DNA from: CAZSLZ01 sp964607865
Lineage (GTDB): Bacteria; Vulcanimicrobiota; JAJTBE01; CAZSLZ01
Direction of reading: 5' to 3'
Length of the DNA: 53,536 nucleotides
Assembly (NCBI GenBank): GCA_964607865.1
Contig: CAZSLZ010000004.1
Span: 1-53,536, forward strand
This document shows positions 1-8,573 of the stretch, piece after piece. The translations under genes were made by a program, and so were the position numbers. The notes under the pieces were generated by a model that saw only the letters and a program-made list of their open reading frames with translations, searched no databases and had not been told where the DNA came from. The stretch's first letter is position 1; each line of letters begins with the position of its first letter.

Positions 1-50
1 TTTCCAATTACATAACCGATATTCCCCGTCCCACTCCCGACCCATCTTGA

Positions 51-1088
51 TTGCCACCAAATTTGAAAGAACTGGAAAAAACCTGTGTAAAAAAAGAAAA
101 CGTGACCATCCTTAGTGGGGTTGAAGCTGATTCGGCAATGAATTATGAAGAAAAGACAGCAAAATACGGAAAATGGGTGGTGGATAATTACAAGGTAATT
201 AACCATAATGCCAGCGACCAGGAAAATCTCACCGATATGGGAACCACTCCAGAAGGGGTTCCCCGGATTGTAAATACCCTTTTAACAAAAATGGATAAAA
301 TTCTGGCCATTGGAGTTACCGATTTGCATCAATATGCCGGTTTCTCAGGAGGAGCCAAAACCATAGCTGTGGGCTGCGCCTCGGAAAAAACCATCTCTTA
401 CACCCACTCAGCTTCATTTCTTGAAAAATCGGGAGCTGTACCCGGCCGGATTAAGGGAAACCTTTTTCAGGATGCCTTATGGGAGATAGTAAAACCGTTG
501 CCTTTCATTTTCTGCGTAAATATTATTTTAAATGCCCAGGCCCAGGTTCTGGCTCTGGATGCCGGACATCCCAAAATGGTTTTTGAAAAGATGATGACTC
601 AATCCAGAAAAATTTTCCTTTTTGATGTGGCAGAACCTTTCGATATAGCTTATCTGGGAGTTCCCCACCCCAAGGACGTAAACCTTTATCAGGCCAGCCG
701 GGCTGCCACATACCAGGCTCTGTCCGATCGCCCCGTTTTCAGGCATGGAGCAGTTCTCAACCTTATCTGCGAATCTCCCGAAGGTTTTGGCGAGGGCGCC
801 GGCGAGGAAAGGTTCAGAGAAAAAATGATGGAGTTGCCTGACCCGGAAGCTGTGGTCAGGGAAATGACAGGAAAAACCAACTTGCCAGGAGAGCAGCGTG
901 CATATATGGTGGCAAAAACCATGATAAAAAATCCCATAAACATTTGGGGCCCTGAAATTGATGCCGTTGATTTGAATAGGGCAGGTTTTCTGGCCCAGCC
1001 TCTGGTGCCTGAAGAAATAAGAAATAAGAAACTCAGAGCCTTGGTTATGAAGGACGGTATGAAGAAAGTATTAAAAATGAATGAATAG
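51..1088 (+). CDS. LarA-like (DUF2088) nickel-pincer racemase/epimerase family protein, 5' end outside window or disrupted
   Basis: Matches the lactate racemase LarA family, which uses a nickel-pincer nucleotide cofactor to racemise or epimerise 2-hydroxyacids. H93, K103 and H119 have exactly the 10- and 16-residue spacing of the family's His174, Lys184 and His200, within a DLHQYAGFSGGAK block. The TG-H-R motif that supplies the fourth catalytic residue (His108) is not seen; the matching stretch reads SGVEADSAMN. This points to another substrate or reduced activity. The frame continues upstream to base 3 with the family-typical RPTP motif, but an in-frame TGA at 48-50 interrupts it. The open part starts at a TTG (51) with no ribosome site. 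TGA is a normal stop elsewhere here (ftsZ, nrdR). Either the gene is broken near its 5' end or the base call is wrong. Family assignment is firm; substrate is unknown. Confidence 0.8.
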   Translation: MPPNLKELEKTCVKKENVTILSGVEADSAMNYEEKTAKYGKWVVDNYKVINHNASDQENLTDMGTTPEGVPRIVNTLLTKMDKILAIGVTDLHQYAGFSGGAKTIAVGCASEKTISYTHSASFLEKSGAVPGRIKGNLFQDALWEIVKPLPFIFCVNIILNAQAQVLALDAGHPKMVFEKMMTQSRKIFLFDVAEPFDIAYLGVPHPKDVNLYQASRAATYQALSDRPVFRHGAVLNLICESPEGFGEGAGEERFREKMMELPDPEAVVREMTGKTNLPGEQRAYMVAKTMIKNPINIWGPEIDAVDLNRAGFLAQPLVPEEIRNKKLRALVMKDGMKKVLKMNE

Positions 1089-1093
1089 ATGCA

Positions 1094-1441
1094 CTAACCG
1101 GGAGGCCAATAGAAAGAACGGTCGCCGATGAGGTGAAAATGGAGATGAAATACCGATTGTCCCGCATTTTCTCCATTATTGGTTATCACCCGGAAGCTTT
1201 TGCCTTCCAGCCCGACTTTTTTCACGATTTCCGGCATTTTCACCATAAGATGGCCTGCAATATCCTTATCTTCTGGTTTTAAGTCAGCCACATTCTGAAT
1301 ATGTTTTTTAGGGATAATCAGAACATGAATCGGGCCTACGGGATTTATGTCATTGAAGGCATATATTTTATCATCTTCATAAACCTTATCCGAGGGTATC
1401 TCCCCTTTTATAATTTTACAAAAAAGACAATTGTCGCTCAT
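1094..1441 (-). CDS. HIT-family nucleotide hydrolase (HinT/PKCI-like)
   Basis: A 115-residue protein of the histidine-triad family, small cytoplasmic enzymes that hydrolyse nucleoside phosphoramidates and acyl-adenylates. The N-terminal CLFC-KI-KGEIP signature, the HVLIIPKKH core and the active-site triad in VFHLHFHL are all present, and the protein ends in the family-typical WPPG. An ATG with an AAAGGAAC ribosome site six bases upstream sets the start at 1441; the longer open frame to 1489 would add 16 unlike residues and overlap the upstream gene. It is the last gene of a minus-strand run with the secreted protein, the decarboxylase and hemW. Confidence 0.93.
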   Translation of the reverse strand: MSDNCLFCKIIKGEIPSDKVYEDDKIYAFNDINPVGPIHVLIIPKKHIQNVADLKPEDKDIAGHLMVKMPEIVKKVGLEGKSFRVITNNGENAGQSVFHLHFHLIGDRSFYWPPG

Positions 1442-1454
1442 AACTGTTCCTTTC

Positions 1455-2264
1455 TTAATCTTGATATGGCAGTATGGGTTTAAACCCAACCCTGAAATAT
1501 TTACCGCCGTTTTTGAAAAGAAGCCGGTAAAAAGCTGCCCTGTTGTTATAAAGAGTTTTGTTTTTCAGGTTCTTAATGATATTACTTACAATTTTCGGAT
1601 CGTCAAAAACGGTTTCCTTGTATCTTACAAGCAGTGAATCTTCGCCATAGCTGAGCTTGGAAAGGTCAACATCGCGAACCCGCCAGCCCTCAACTTTAGT
1701 ATCCTCGGGAATATCTCCGGTTTCGGGATAAACAAACAGGCTCACCTTATCAGGAATAAATTCAGTTTCGTTTTCATGGCTGTAATTCCCCAATTTTCTC
1801 CAGATGTTAACCAGCCCCTGAGGTATCATATTCTGATAAGCTGCCAGTGAAGCTCCGTATATTTTTATAGTTTTCTTTATATTTTTTGTGTTAACAGTAA
1901 TATATGTGGTTTCCAGCCCATCAACAGTAAGGTTCAGATAGTTTTCATTATACTGTTGAAATTTTTCCATATTAATATACTTAAGTAAGAATTCAACCTC
2001 GTCAGGTGAAAGGTTAGCTTCATACAAGTGAGTATTGTCATTCTGATCGGGCCTGGAAACAATCAGCCTGCCATCGCCATACAGAACAAACTGGGGAACA
2101 TTGGTCAATCTTAAAATTCCTGTTTCGTGTTCATTGTATGTTTCCATTTTAATAATAATATCTCTGGGTTTGGTGGAATAATCCGCTTCACCCGACGCAA
2201 ACACCGGAAAAATTAACAGGCTGTAAATCAATAAAATTATGAAAGCTCCAAGTTGTTTATTCAA
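1455..2264 (-). CDS. secreted protein of unknown function
   Basis: About 269 residues with a short charged N-terminus, a hydrophobic stretch and an AxA-like site near FASGEA, so a signal peptide is likely. The mature part has an LYGDGRLIVSR-type strand near its start, reminiscent of small beta-rich secreted domains that display a computed value, but I recognise no family and no catalytic motif. The start is placed at a TTG at 2264 behind GGGAGG with good spacing; a TTG five codons upstream overlaps that ribosome site. It lies between the decarboxylase and the HIT gene, with only 13 bases to the latter. Confidence 0.7.
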   Translation of the reverse strand: MNKQLGAFIILLIYSLLIFPVFASGEADYSTKPRDIIIKMETYNEHETGILRLTNVPQFVLYGDGRLIVSRPDQNDNTHLYEANLSPDEVEFLLKYINMEKFQQYNENYLNLTVDGLETTYITVNTKNIKKTIKIYGASLAAYQNMIPQGLVNIWRKLGNYSHENETEFIPDKVSLFVYPETGDIPEDTKVEGWRVRDVDLSKLSYGEDSLLVRYKETVFDDPKIVSNIIKNLKNKTLYNNRAAFYRLLFKNGGKYFRVGFKPILPYQD

Positions 2265-2319
2265 GTAAATCCCTCCCAAAACAATTACTTCATTATTATT
2301 AATAAGATGGCAAAATCCT

Positions 2320-3732
2320 TTATTTTACAACTTCAAGGTAAAGCTCACCCTGTTCTGGTATAATGCCACGAACTACGCCGCCAAGCTCTATCAGTTTTTT
2401 CTGATATTCTACAACATCCTTGGTTATTACCTCTCCGGGAACCAGTAAGGGCACACCGGGAGGATAAGGGACAATCAGAGATTTGGCAATTCTTCCTTTT
2501 GCATTACTTAGCTTTATCAATTCCGAATCGGCAAAAAAAGCCTCCCTGGGGGGCATAGCTAATACGGGTAAACCGGGCTGGCTATAAGACGGTTGTTTAT
2601 TTCCTGTTTTTATTTCAAAACTTTCTGAAACCGAAAATAGAGCTTTTTTAAGAATATCCCAACTGTTTTCTGTTTCAAAACCGGTAAAAATAAGCAATAC
2701 CGTATCCAGATCCGCCATTTCTGGAATAATTCCATATTTTTTGATCAGTTTTTCCGAATATTCATAACCGGAAACACCTGTCCGGCAATAATCAGTCTTT
2801 AGAATCAACTTCATGGGATCCAGCGAAAAGCCAGCCGGGACACTGACAATTGCCTGAAAACCAAAATCTTTCCTGTTAAATGTTTCTTTCAAGCCAGCCA
2901 AACGTTCAATGACGTTATCAATTAATTTTTTTCCATTATTAATAAAATAATTTACTCCATTTTCAATGGATAGGTACACCAGCATATTTGGGCTGGTGGT
3001 CTGGCTCATACCCAGGCAGGCTTCCACTCTGTGAAGCTCAATATTTCTGGAATTCACATGCAGAACTGCACCACCAGTCAGAACCGGCAATGTTTTGTGT
3101 AATCCATGAACCACCATATGAGTTTTTTCTGAAAGATTACTGCCAGGCAGTTTTGAAGAAAAAGGAAAATGGGCCCCCCAGGCTTCGTCAACCAGAATCT
3201 TTACATTATTTTTTTGGGCTATATCAGTAACAGGCAATATATTTAAATGCACACCGTGATAAGATGGCGTGGTAATGAAAATTCCCCTGTAACTTTCATC
3301 TTTTAGCTTGTTTTTAAAACAATCAATATCAATATTAAGGGGCATACCCCCGGTGGATAATTCTATGGGAACGTATTCAGGTATGGCACCAGTATGAACC
3401 ATGGCTGAAACTGCGGAAGAATGAATGTTTCTTCCCAACAGAACCTTATCGCCGGGCCGGAAACAAGCTGGGAACATGGCATGAATTCCCGATGTGCTGC
3501 CGTTTACCAGGAAAAAGGAATGAAAGGTATTATAAAACCTGCTGATTTCATTTTCAGAATCGGTTATTCTGCCAGGAAAACTGCAAATATCATCAGGAAT
3601 ATCAGCAGAAAGAATTTTATTAGGGGACAATATATTAGTGTTTTCTAATTTTCCTTTGTGGCCTGGGGTATGATAAGGGACAGGATTCGTATTTATATAG
3701 TTGTCAAGATATTCATGTAAAGGCTGTTTCAT
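2320..3732 (-). CDS. Orn/Lys/Arg decarboxylase family protein (fold-type I, SpeA/LdcC-like)
   Basis: A 470-residue pyridoxal-phosphate enzyme of the short Firmicutes-type arginine/lysine decarboxylase family. The N-terminal PYHTPGHKG motif, the NGSTSGIHAM turn, the DEAWGAHFPF cofactor aspartate and the HGLHKTLPVLTGGA segment with the Schiff-base lysine are all visible. The C-terminal domain has the YPPGVPLLVPGE motif. Such enzymes make agmatine or cadaverine for polyamines or acid tolerance; the substrate cannot be told from sequence. The ribosome site is weak (GGAAA). It sits downstream of hemW on the same strand. Confidence 0.9.
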   Translation of the reverse strand: MKQPLHEYLDNYINTNPVPYHTPGHKGKLENTNILSPNKILSADIPDDICSFPGRITDSENEISRFYNTFHSFFLVNGSTSGIHAMFPACFRPGDKVLLGRNIHSSAVSAMVHTGAIPEYVPIELSTGGMPLNIDIDCFKNKLKDESYRGIFITTPSYHGVHLNILPVTDIAQKNNVKILVDEAWGAHFPFSSKLPGSNLSEKTHMVVHGLHKTLPVLTGGAVLHVNSRNIELHRVEACLGMSQTTSPNMLVYLSIENGVNYFINNGKKLIDNVIERLAGLKETFNRKDFGFQAIVSVPAGFSLDPMKLILKTDYCRTGVSGYEYSEKLIKKYGIIPEMADLDTVLLIFTGFETENSWDILKKALFSVSESFEIKTGNKQPSYSQPGLPVLAMPPREAFFADSELIKLSNAKGRIAKSLIVPYPPGVPLLVPGEVITKDVVEYQKKLIELGGVVRGIIPEQGELYLEVVK

Positions 3733-3792
3733 TAAGGTTTCCAGTATGCATCATTTTCGAAGTATCAAGTATTGAGTATTACATATTCAGGT

Positions 3793-4944
3793 TCAGACGA
3801 TAAATTCCCCTGCGATTTCGTTCTGTATGGCAAAGTAACTCCAGGGAATACAATATCTTGTCATTGCCCCTTCGGTTATTTCCTGCAGCCAGCCTTTTTC
3901 CAGCAAATGCTGAAACTGATCTGGAAAAACCTCATTCAAATTTTTATCAAATCTTGTTTTGAATTTGCCGGTTTCCACTCCCCGGGCAGTCCTCAGCGCC
4001 ATCATAACAAATTCGCCCATCTGGCGATTAACGCATAGTTTTTCTGCGAACTTAACAGGCCTGCCGTTTTGTTGGACAATACCGATATATTCTTCCAAAT
4101 CATCCGTATTTCCAAACCTCCAGCCATCTTTATAAGAATATGCTGATATTCCAAAACCAAGGAAGTTCTCCAACTGCCAATATTTTAAATTATGCCTCGA
4201 TTCATGGCCGGGTTTTGAGTAATTGGAAATTTCATAATGGCTGTAACCCGCATCTTCAAAAAACTGGTGGGTGCTGTTCATAATCTCAACAACATCCACT
4301 TCATGCATTTCTTCTGTTATTCCCTCAAGAATGCTGTCTCCCAGAGGCGTTTCAGGTTCGGGGGTAAGGCAATATGTAGAAACGTGATCCGGCGCCAGCT
4401 TTGTAATCCTGTTTGCTTCTTCCATCCAGCCTTTGAGTGTTTGTCCGGGAATGGCAAAAATGAAATCCAGGTTTATTGAACCAAAATTCAAATTCCGGCA
4501 TAATTCATAAGTTTCTATTGCAGCCTTACTGTTATGGATACGCCCAAGTGTTTTCAAGTTATTATCATTCAGGCTTTGTATTCCAAGGCTGAGGCGGTCT
4601 ATACCCATTCTTTTCAAAGCCTGCAGCTTTTCTTTATTGACAGTCCCTGGGTTAGCTTCTATAGTTATCTCGGCATTTTTTTCCACATAGAACTTTTTAT
4701 TTAAAGTTTCAAGAATTTCTTCAATCTGCCCGGATTTCAAAATTGAAGGGGTCCCACCACCAATGTAAACAGAATCCACTTTTTCTTTTTGTAAATCAGC
4801 AGGAGAATCAAGAATTTCTTTTACAAGAGCCTTTATGTATTGACTGGAAAAGCCTGATGAAAATTGGTTCATGGAAAATGAGCAAAAATCGCAATAGTTA
4901 CATTTTTTTACGCAAAAAGGTATATGTATATAAATCCCCAACAT
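3793..4944 (-). CDS. hemW: HemW-like radical SAM protein (heme chaperone / coproporphyrinogen oxidase-like)
   Basis: A 383-residue radical SAM protein. The CxxxCxxC cluster motif (C11, C15, C18) directly follows the family-typical MLGIYIHIPF start, and GGGTPS and the EANPG block are present. HemW proteins bind heme and are thought to insert it into targets; the family is often misnamed HemN. The ATG at 4944 gives the canonical N-terminus. A GAAGGA ribosome site fits better with a TTG eight codons upstream, so the start could be slightly longer. Its promoter region is shared head-to-head with the BMC locus. Confidence 0.9.
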   Translation of the reverse strand: MLGIYIHIPFCVKKCNYCDFCSFSMNQFSSGFSSQYIKALVKEILDSPADLQKEKVDSVYIGGGTPSILKSGQIEEILETLNKKFYVEKNAEITIEANPGTVNKEKLQALKRMGIDRLSLGIQSLNDNNLKTLGRIHNSKAAIETYELCRNLNFGSINLDFIFAIPGQTLKGWMEEANRITKLAPDHVSTYCLTPEPETPLGDSILEGITEEMHEVDVVEIMNSTHQFFEDAGYSHYEISNYSKPGHESRHNLKYWQLENFLGFGISAYSYKDGWRFGNTDDLEEYIGIVQQNGRPVKFAEKLCVNRQMGEFVMMALRTARGVETGKFKTRFDKNLNEVFPDQFQHLLEKGWLQEITEGAMTRYCIPWSYFAIQNEIAGEFIV

Positions 4945-5036
4945 GAAATAATAATTTATTATCAAATGAATGTTTCCTTCATATTTATTAAATTTTCTTT
5001 TATAAAGGAATTCACTGCCAGTTGTAGAAAATTGGA

Positions 5037-5065
5037 TTGACATTTTGGATTGGGTTATTTAAATT
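5037..5065 (+). promoter_or_regulatory. candidate promoter for the BMC locus
   Basis: Perfect -35 TTGACA (5037-5042), a 17-base spacer and TAAATT (5060-5065) as a 4/6 -10. The predicted transcript would begin only a few bases before the GGAGG of pduL, leaving almost no leader. That makes the call tentative. Confidence 0.35.
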
Positions 5066-5080
5066 CAGGCCGGAGGCGAC

Positions 5081-5758
5081 ATGCACGAAGAAGAAATTAT
5101 CAAAACAGTTGTACAGAAAGTATTGCAGCGTTTGCCTCAGGAAAAAGCGAAAGAGGCGAATAAAGACATGGCCAGTGACGATAGAGTCTTATATTGTAAT
5201 TATTCAAACCGGCATTGCCATGTAAGTAAAGAAGCTCTTGAAGCGCTTTTTGGCCTCAGCTTTGAGCTGACCAAACTGAAGGATTTGATTCAACCCGGCG
5301 AATATGCATCAGAACAGGTGATAACCATGGTGGGCCCCAGGGGAGATACCCTTCCGGTGAGGATATTGGGGCCGGTTCGAAGCAAAACCCAGGTTGAAAT
5401 TTCCCGCACCGATTCATTTGCACTGCACATAAAAAATGTGCCGATACGTGAATCGGGCGACGTAGCAGGTTCACCGGGAGTTGTGCTGGTAGGCCCCAAA
5501 GGCGCTTATAACCTTGCCGAAGGAGTAATCATCGCCAAAAGGCATATTCATATGACCACCGATGATGCATTCTACTTTGGAGTTGAAAACAAACAGGTAG
5601 TAAAGGTTAAAGTTGACAGTCCCGACAGGAGTCTAATCTTTGATGACGTAATTGTAAGGGTCAAAGACAGTTATGCATTGGAAATGCACATAGATAACGA
5701 TGAAGCAAATGCAGCCGGCATTGGAAATATGACGCCGGTAAAAATATTGAAAGATTAG
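5081..5758 (+). CDS. pduL: PduL-type phosphate acyltransferase of a bacterial microcompartment
   Basis: A 225-residue enzyme that swaps CoA and phosphate on acyl groups inside BMCs, recycling CoA and giving acyl-phosphate for ATP synthesis. The two metal-binding histidine motifs are intact: NRHCH (H45, H47) and KRHIHM (H155, H157). The DEANAAGIGN C-terminal motif is also present. Residues 1-19 form an amphipathic helix followed by a charged linker, the usual look of an encapsulation peptide that targets cargo to the shell lumen. ATG at 5081 has GGAGG seven bases upstream. It is first in the locus, 33 bases before the shell gene. Confidence 0.94.
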   Translation: MHEEEIIKTVVQKVLQRLPQEKAKEANKDMASDDRVLYCNYSNRHCHVSKEALEALFGLSFELTKLKDLIQPGEYASEQVITMVGPRGDTLPVRILGPVRSKTQVEISRTDSFALHIKNVPIRESGDVAGSPGVVLVGPKGAYNLAEGVIIAKRHIHMTTDDAFYFGVENKQVVKVKVDSPDRSLIFDDVIVRVKDSYALEMHIDNDEANAAGIGNMTPVKILKD

Positions 5759-5791
5759 TAAACTAATCAAATTTATATGGAGGTGGAAGTT

Positions 5792-6097
5792 TTGATCTCG
5801 AGTTACGAAGCTCTGGGAATGATTGAAACAAAAGGATTTGTTGCAATGGTTGAAGCTGCCGATGCAATGGTTAAAGCAGCAAATGTAAAACTGATAGGAT
5901 ATGAAAAAATTGGCGCAGGTTTTACCACGGCACTGGTACGCGGTGATGTGGCAGCGGTGCGCGCAGCTACCGACGCAGGAGCGGCGGCAGCCAGAAAAGT
6001 AGGAGAATTAATTGCGGTACACGTAATCCCCAGACCTCACAAAGATCTGGACGAGGTATTACCTATCGCCCCTCCTAAAAACAGTGGCAAAAAATAA
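5792..6097 (+). CDS. BMC-H hexameric microcompartment shell protein (PduA/EutM/CcmK family)
   Basis: A single BMC domain of about 101 residues, with the ALGMIETKGF start, the EAADAMVKAANV helix and the VRGDVAAVRAATDAGAAAA core. The pore loop reads IGAG, close to the common GSG loop. Six copies form the flat hexagonal tiles of the shell. The TTG at 5792 is chosen because GGAGGTGG lies eight bases upstream; the ATG at 5777 overlaps that ribosome site. The C-terminal tail (HVIPRPH then a short acidic/basic tail) is typical. This is the only shell gene in the window: no pentameric EutN/CcmL vertex protein is present. Confidence 0.93.
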   Translation: MISSYEALGMIETKGFVAMVEAADAMVKAANVKLIGYEKIGAGFTTALVRGDVAAVRAATDAGAAAARKVGELIAVHVIPRPHKDLDEVLPIAPPKNSGKK

Positions 6098-6109
6098 ATC
6101 AACAACTAT

Positions 6110-6146
6110 AACAAACCGGTAGTCTGGTATTACCGGTTTGTTTTGT
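6110..6146 (+). terminator. rho-independent terminator or attenuator after the BMC-H gene
   Basis: A perfect 12-base stem (6110-6121 with 6131-6142), nine-base loop and a T-rich tail. It lies between the shell gene and the next gene of the locus, so it may act as a partial terminator that keeps shell and downstream genes at different levels. Confidence 0.8.
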
Positions 6147-6222
6147 TATTTAAACTGCAGGTAGTAACTGTGGTTAAGTTTGTTTAGGTTTATTTTAATT
6201 TAATCAAGATCGGGGTTTTGCC

Positions 6223-6975
6223 GTGGATTATCAGTCTTTGATAGATGAAATAACCCGGCTGGTTATGCTGGAGCTGGAAAACGCATCAGGCTCCCCTACC
6301 GGATTTACGAATAACAAAATCAAGATTACTGTTTTAATAGATCCCGAGGTGGACAACCTGGATGCGATATTTGATGTTCTGGTAAAAAAAGCTCCCGAAA
6401 AATATTTTTATAATTTTGTAACCACCGACGGGCTGGACCCCCTTGTTAAGAAAACAGTTGCCGGCCTGGATCATACAATAACTGCCAATACCTGCAGGGC
6501 TGGCTACAAAAAAATAGCCGGTAACTCCGACCAGATTCTGGCACCTTTTGTTTCGGTCACGGGCCTTACAAAAACCGCCAACCTGATTGGCGACGAGCCC
6601 CTTCCGGGAATTGCTCTTCAGGGTTTATTACAGGGAAAACCGGTAACTTTCTGTACCGATTATTTACACTCCCTGCATTTCACCGACAGCAGCCCATCCA
6701 AACGGTTGTTTGCCCTTATTCGCAGCAACCTCACAACCCTGGAAGAGATGGGGGTGAATTTAACCCAATTGGAAAGCCTGAAGGAAAACATTTTAGAAAA
6801 AAAAGAACCACAGGTTACAGCAAAGGTGGGTTTAAAACATGTGGTCACCAATGATGATATTCAGGTGGCTGCAAATCAGAAAATTAAAGTTTTAAGTTTT
6901 CCCAGGGGAACAATCATCACCCCCCTGGCCAGGGATACTGCAAATACCCTGGGTTTAGAAATCAAAATTGTATAA
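6223..6975 (+). CDS. BMC-associated protein of unknown function, possibly flavoprotein-like
   Basis: A 250-residue protein starting at GTG 6223 with a weak ribosome site. The first 18 residues look like another BMC encapsulation helix (DYQSLIDEITRLVMLELE), followed by a Ser/Gly/Pro linker. The middle has alternating strands and helices (residues about 30-185) with a KITVLID start and a LAPFVSVTGLTKTANLIGD segment, compatible with a flavoprotein-like Rossmann fold. The C-terminus ends in an ITPLARDTA motif of a kind I associate with BMC-related proteins. I recognise no catalytic residues. Placement between shell protein and aldehyde dehydrogenase supports a lumen role; the function is not known. 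Confidence 0.65.
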   Translation: MDYQSLIDEITRLVMLELENASGSPTGFTNNKIKITVLIDPEVDNLDAIFDVLVKKAPEKYFYNFVTTDGLDPLVKKTVAGLDHTITANTCRAGYKKIAGNSDQILAPFVSVTGLTKTANLIGDEPLPGIALQGLLQGKPVTFCTDYLHSLHFTDSSPSKRLFALIRSNLTTLEEMGVNLTQLESLKENILEKKEPQVTAKVGLKHVVTNDDIQVAANQKIKVLSFPRGTIITPLARDTANTLGLEIKIV

Positions 6976-7005
6976 ATTCTTTCCACGAATTGGAGAGGGG
7001 TAAAA

Positions 7006-8442
7006 ATGGATATTTCCAAAGAACAGATCAGCAAGATAGTTGAAGAAGTGGTAAAAGGTTACCTGGAAAATAAATCACAACCTGTGGCGCAGGCCGGTTA
7101 TAAACCTGGTGGCCAGGATGGGGTTTTTCCCACCATAGCAGAAGCTGTGGATGCAGCATTTATAGCCCAGAAGCAGTTTGTCAGGCTTCCCATGGAAAAA
7201 CGGAGTGAAGTTCTTGACAGTATGCGCCGAAAGGGCCTGGAAAATGTTCGTTTGCTGGCAGAAATGGCTGTGGCTGAAACGGGTATGGGCCGTGTGGAAG
7301 ATAAAATCACCAAAAAAATCGTAGTTTTAAAACGCACTCCTGGCCTGGAGGATCTGGCGCCCCGCGCATTGACAGGCGACGGTGGTTTAACCCTTATTGA
7401 ACAGGGGCCCTTCGGCATTGTGGGCTCAATTACCCCAAGCACCAATCCTGCCGCTACAGTTATGAATAATTCTCTCACCATGCTGGCTGCAGGAAACGGA
7501 GTGGTTTTTAATTTCCATCCCGCAGCAAAAAAAGTCAGTATAAAAGCTCTTCAACTTATGAACCAGGCTATTCAGGAGGCCGGCGGCCCCGCCAACCTGA
7601 TTACCACGGTGGCTGAACCCAATTTTCAGACCGGCAAGGATTTGATGACCAACCCAAAAATCCGTATTCTGGCAGTTACCGGCGGCCCCGAGGTAGTAAA
7701 AGTAGCAATGCAGTCATCGGGCAAAAGAGTGGTGGGTGCCGGGCCCGGCAACCCTCCCGTAGTGGTGGACGAAACCGCCGACATTGAACTGGCTGCCAAA
7801 GAAATTATTCTGGGAGCATCCTTCGATAATAATATTATGTGTACCTGCGAAAAGGAAATTTTCGTGGTGGAAGAAGTGGCTGATGAACTGGTTCGAAAAA
7901 TGCAGAACCACGGAGCTTATCTTTTGAACTCCTACCAGGCCCAGAAATTAACCGACCTGGTTATCAACCCGGCAAAAGTCGGTGATTTACACCCCACCGC
8001 CAACAAAAAATTTGTGGGCAAAAACGCATCTTTCCTTGCCAAGGCAATTGGCCTGGATTTACCATCCGACCTGCGCCTTCTGATTGCCGAGGTGGATAGA
8101 GACCATCCGCTTATCTATGCAGAACAACTGATGCCCTTCCTGCCTGTTTGCAGAGTCAGAAATGTGGACGAAGCAATAGACCTGGCGGTCAAGGCAGAAC
8201 ATGGCTTCATGCACACCGCTTCCATGTTCAGCAAAAATGTGGAAAACCTGTCAGAGATGGCATATAGAATTAATTCAACAATTTTTGTGAAGAATGCCGC
8301 CACACTGGCAGGCCTGGGCGGACGTGGCGAAGGGTTTACCTCAATGACCATTGCCGGACCCACCGGCGAGGGGCCAACATCCCCCCGCACCTTCACCAGA
8401 AACCGAAGATGCGTGCTGGTGGACTATTTTAGAATTATCTAA
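7006..8442 (+). CDS. acylating (CoA-dependent) aldehyde dehydrogenase of the microcompartment, PduP/EutE-like
   Basis: A 478-residue enzyme oxidising an aldehyde to acyl-CoA with NAD+, the core step of fermentative BMCs. The nucleophile is C279 in NNIMCTCEKE, aligned with the catalytic cysteine of EutE/PduP. SITPSTNPAATVMNN and GAGPGNPPVVVDETAD motifs are present. Residues 1-20 form an amphipathic encapsulation helix before a glycine-rich linker. GAGAGGGG-type ribosome site five bases before ATG. With PduL it forms the aldehyde to acyl-CoA to acyl-phosphate branch. No signature aldehyde-producing enzyme or alcohol dehydrogenase is in the window. Confidence 0.94.
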   Translation: MDISKEQISKIVEEVVKGYLENKSQPVAQAGYKPGGQDGVFPTIAEAVDAAFIAQKQFVRLPMEKRSEVLDSMRRKGLENVRLLAEMAVAETGMGRVEDKITKKIVVLKRTPGLEDLAPRALTGDGGLTLIEQGPFGIVGSITPSTNPAATVMNNSLTMLAAGNGVVFNFHPAAKKVSIKALQLMNQAIQEAGGPANLITTVAEPNFQTGKDLMTNPKIRILAVTGGPEVVKVAMQSSGKRVVGAGPGNPPVVVDETADIELAAKEIILGASFDNNIMCTCEKEIFVVEEVADELVRKMQNHGAYLLNSYQAQKLTDLVINPAKVGDLHPTANKKFVGKNASFLAKAIGLDLPSDLRLLIAEVDRDHPLIYAEQLMPFLPVCRVRNVDEAIDLAVKAEHGFMHTASMFSKNVENLSEMAYRINSTIFVKNAATLAGLGGRGEGFTSMTIAGPTGEGPTSPRTFTRNRRCVLVDYFRII

Positions 8443-8458
8443 TATATTTACAAAAAAG

Positions 8459-8488
8459 GGGCCGTCCTAAAGGATGGCTCTTTTTTTT
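8459..8488 (+). terminator. terminator of the BMC locus
   Basis: GGGCCGTCC pairs with GGATGGCTC (two G-U pairs) across a TAAA loop, followed by eight T residues. It lies 17 bases after the aldehyde dehydrogenase stop. Confidence 0.92.
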
Positions 8489-8573
8489 ATATCTGAAAGA
8501 GCCCGGAATTTGCAATTGGAAGCCCGGTTTGGAACCGGCCAACAGTTTATTCGCAACAAAATTCTGTCTTCAA

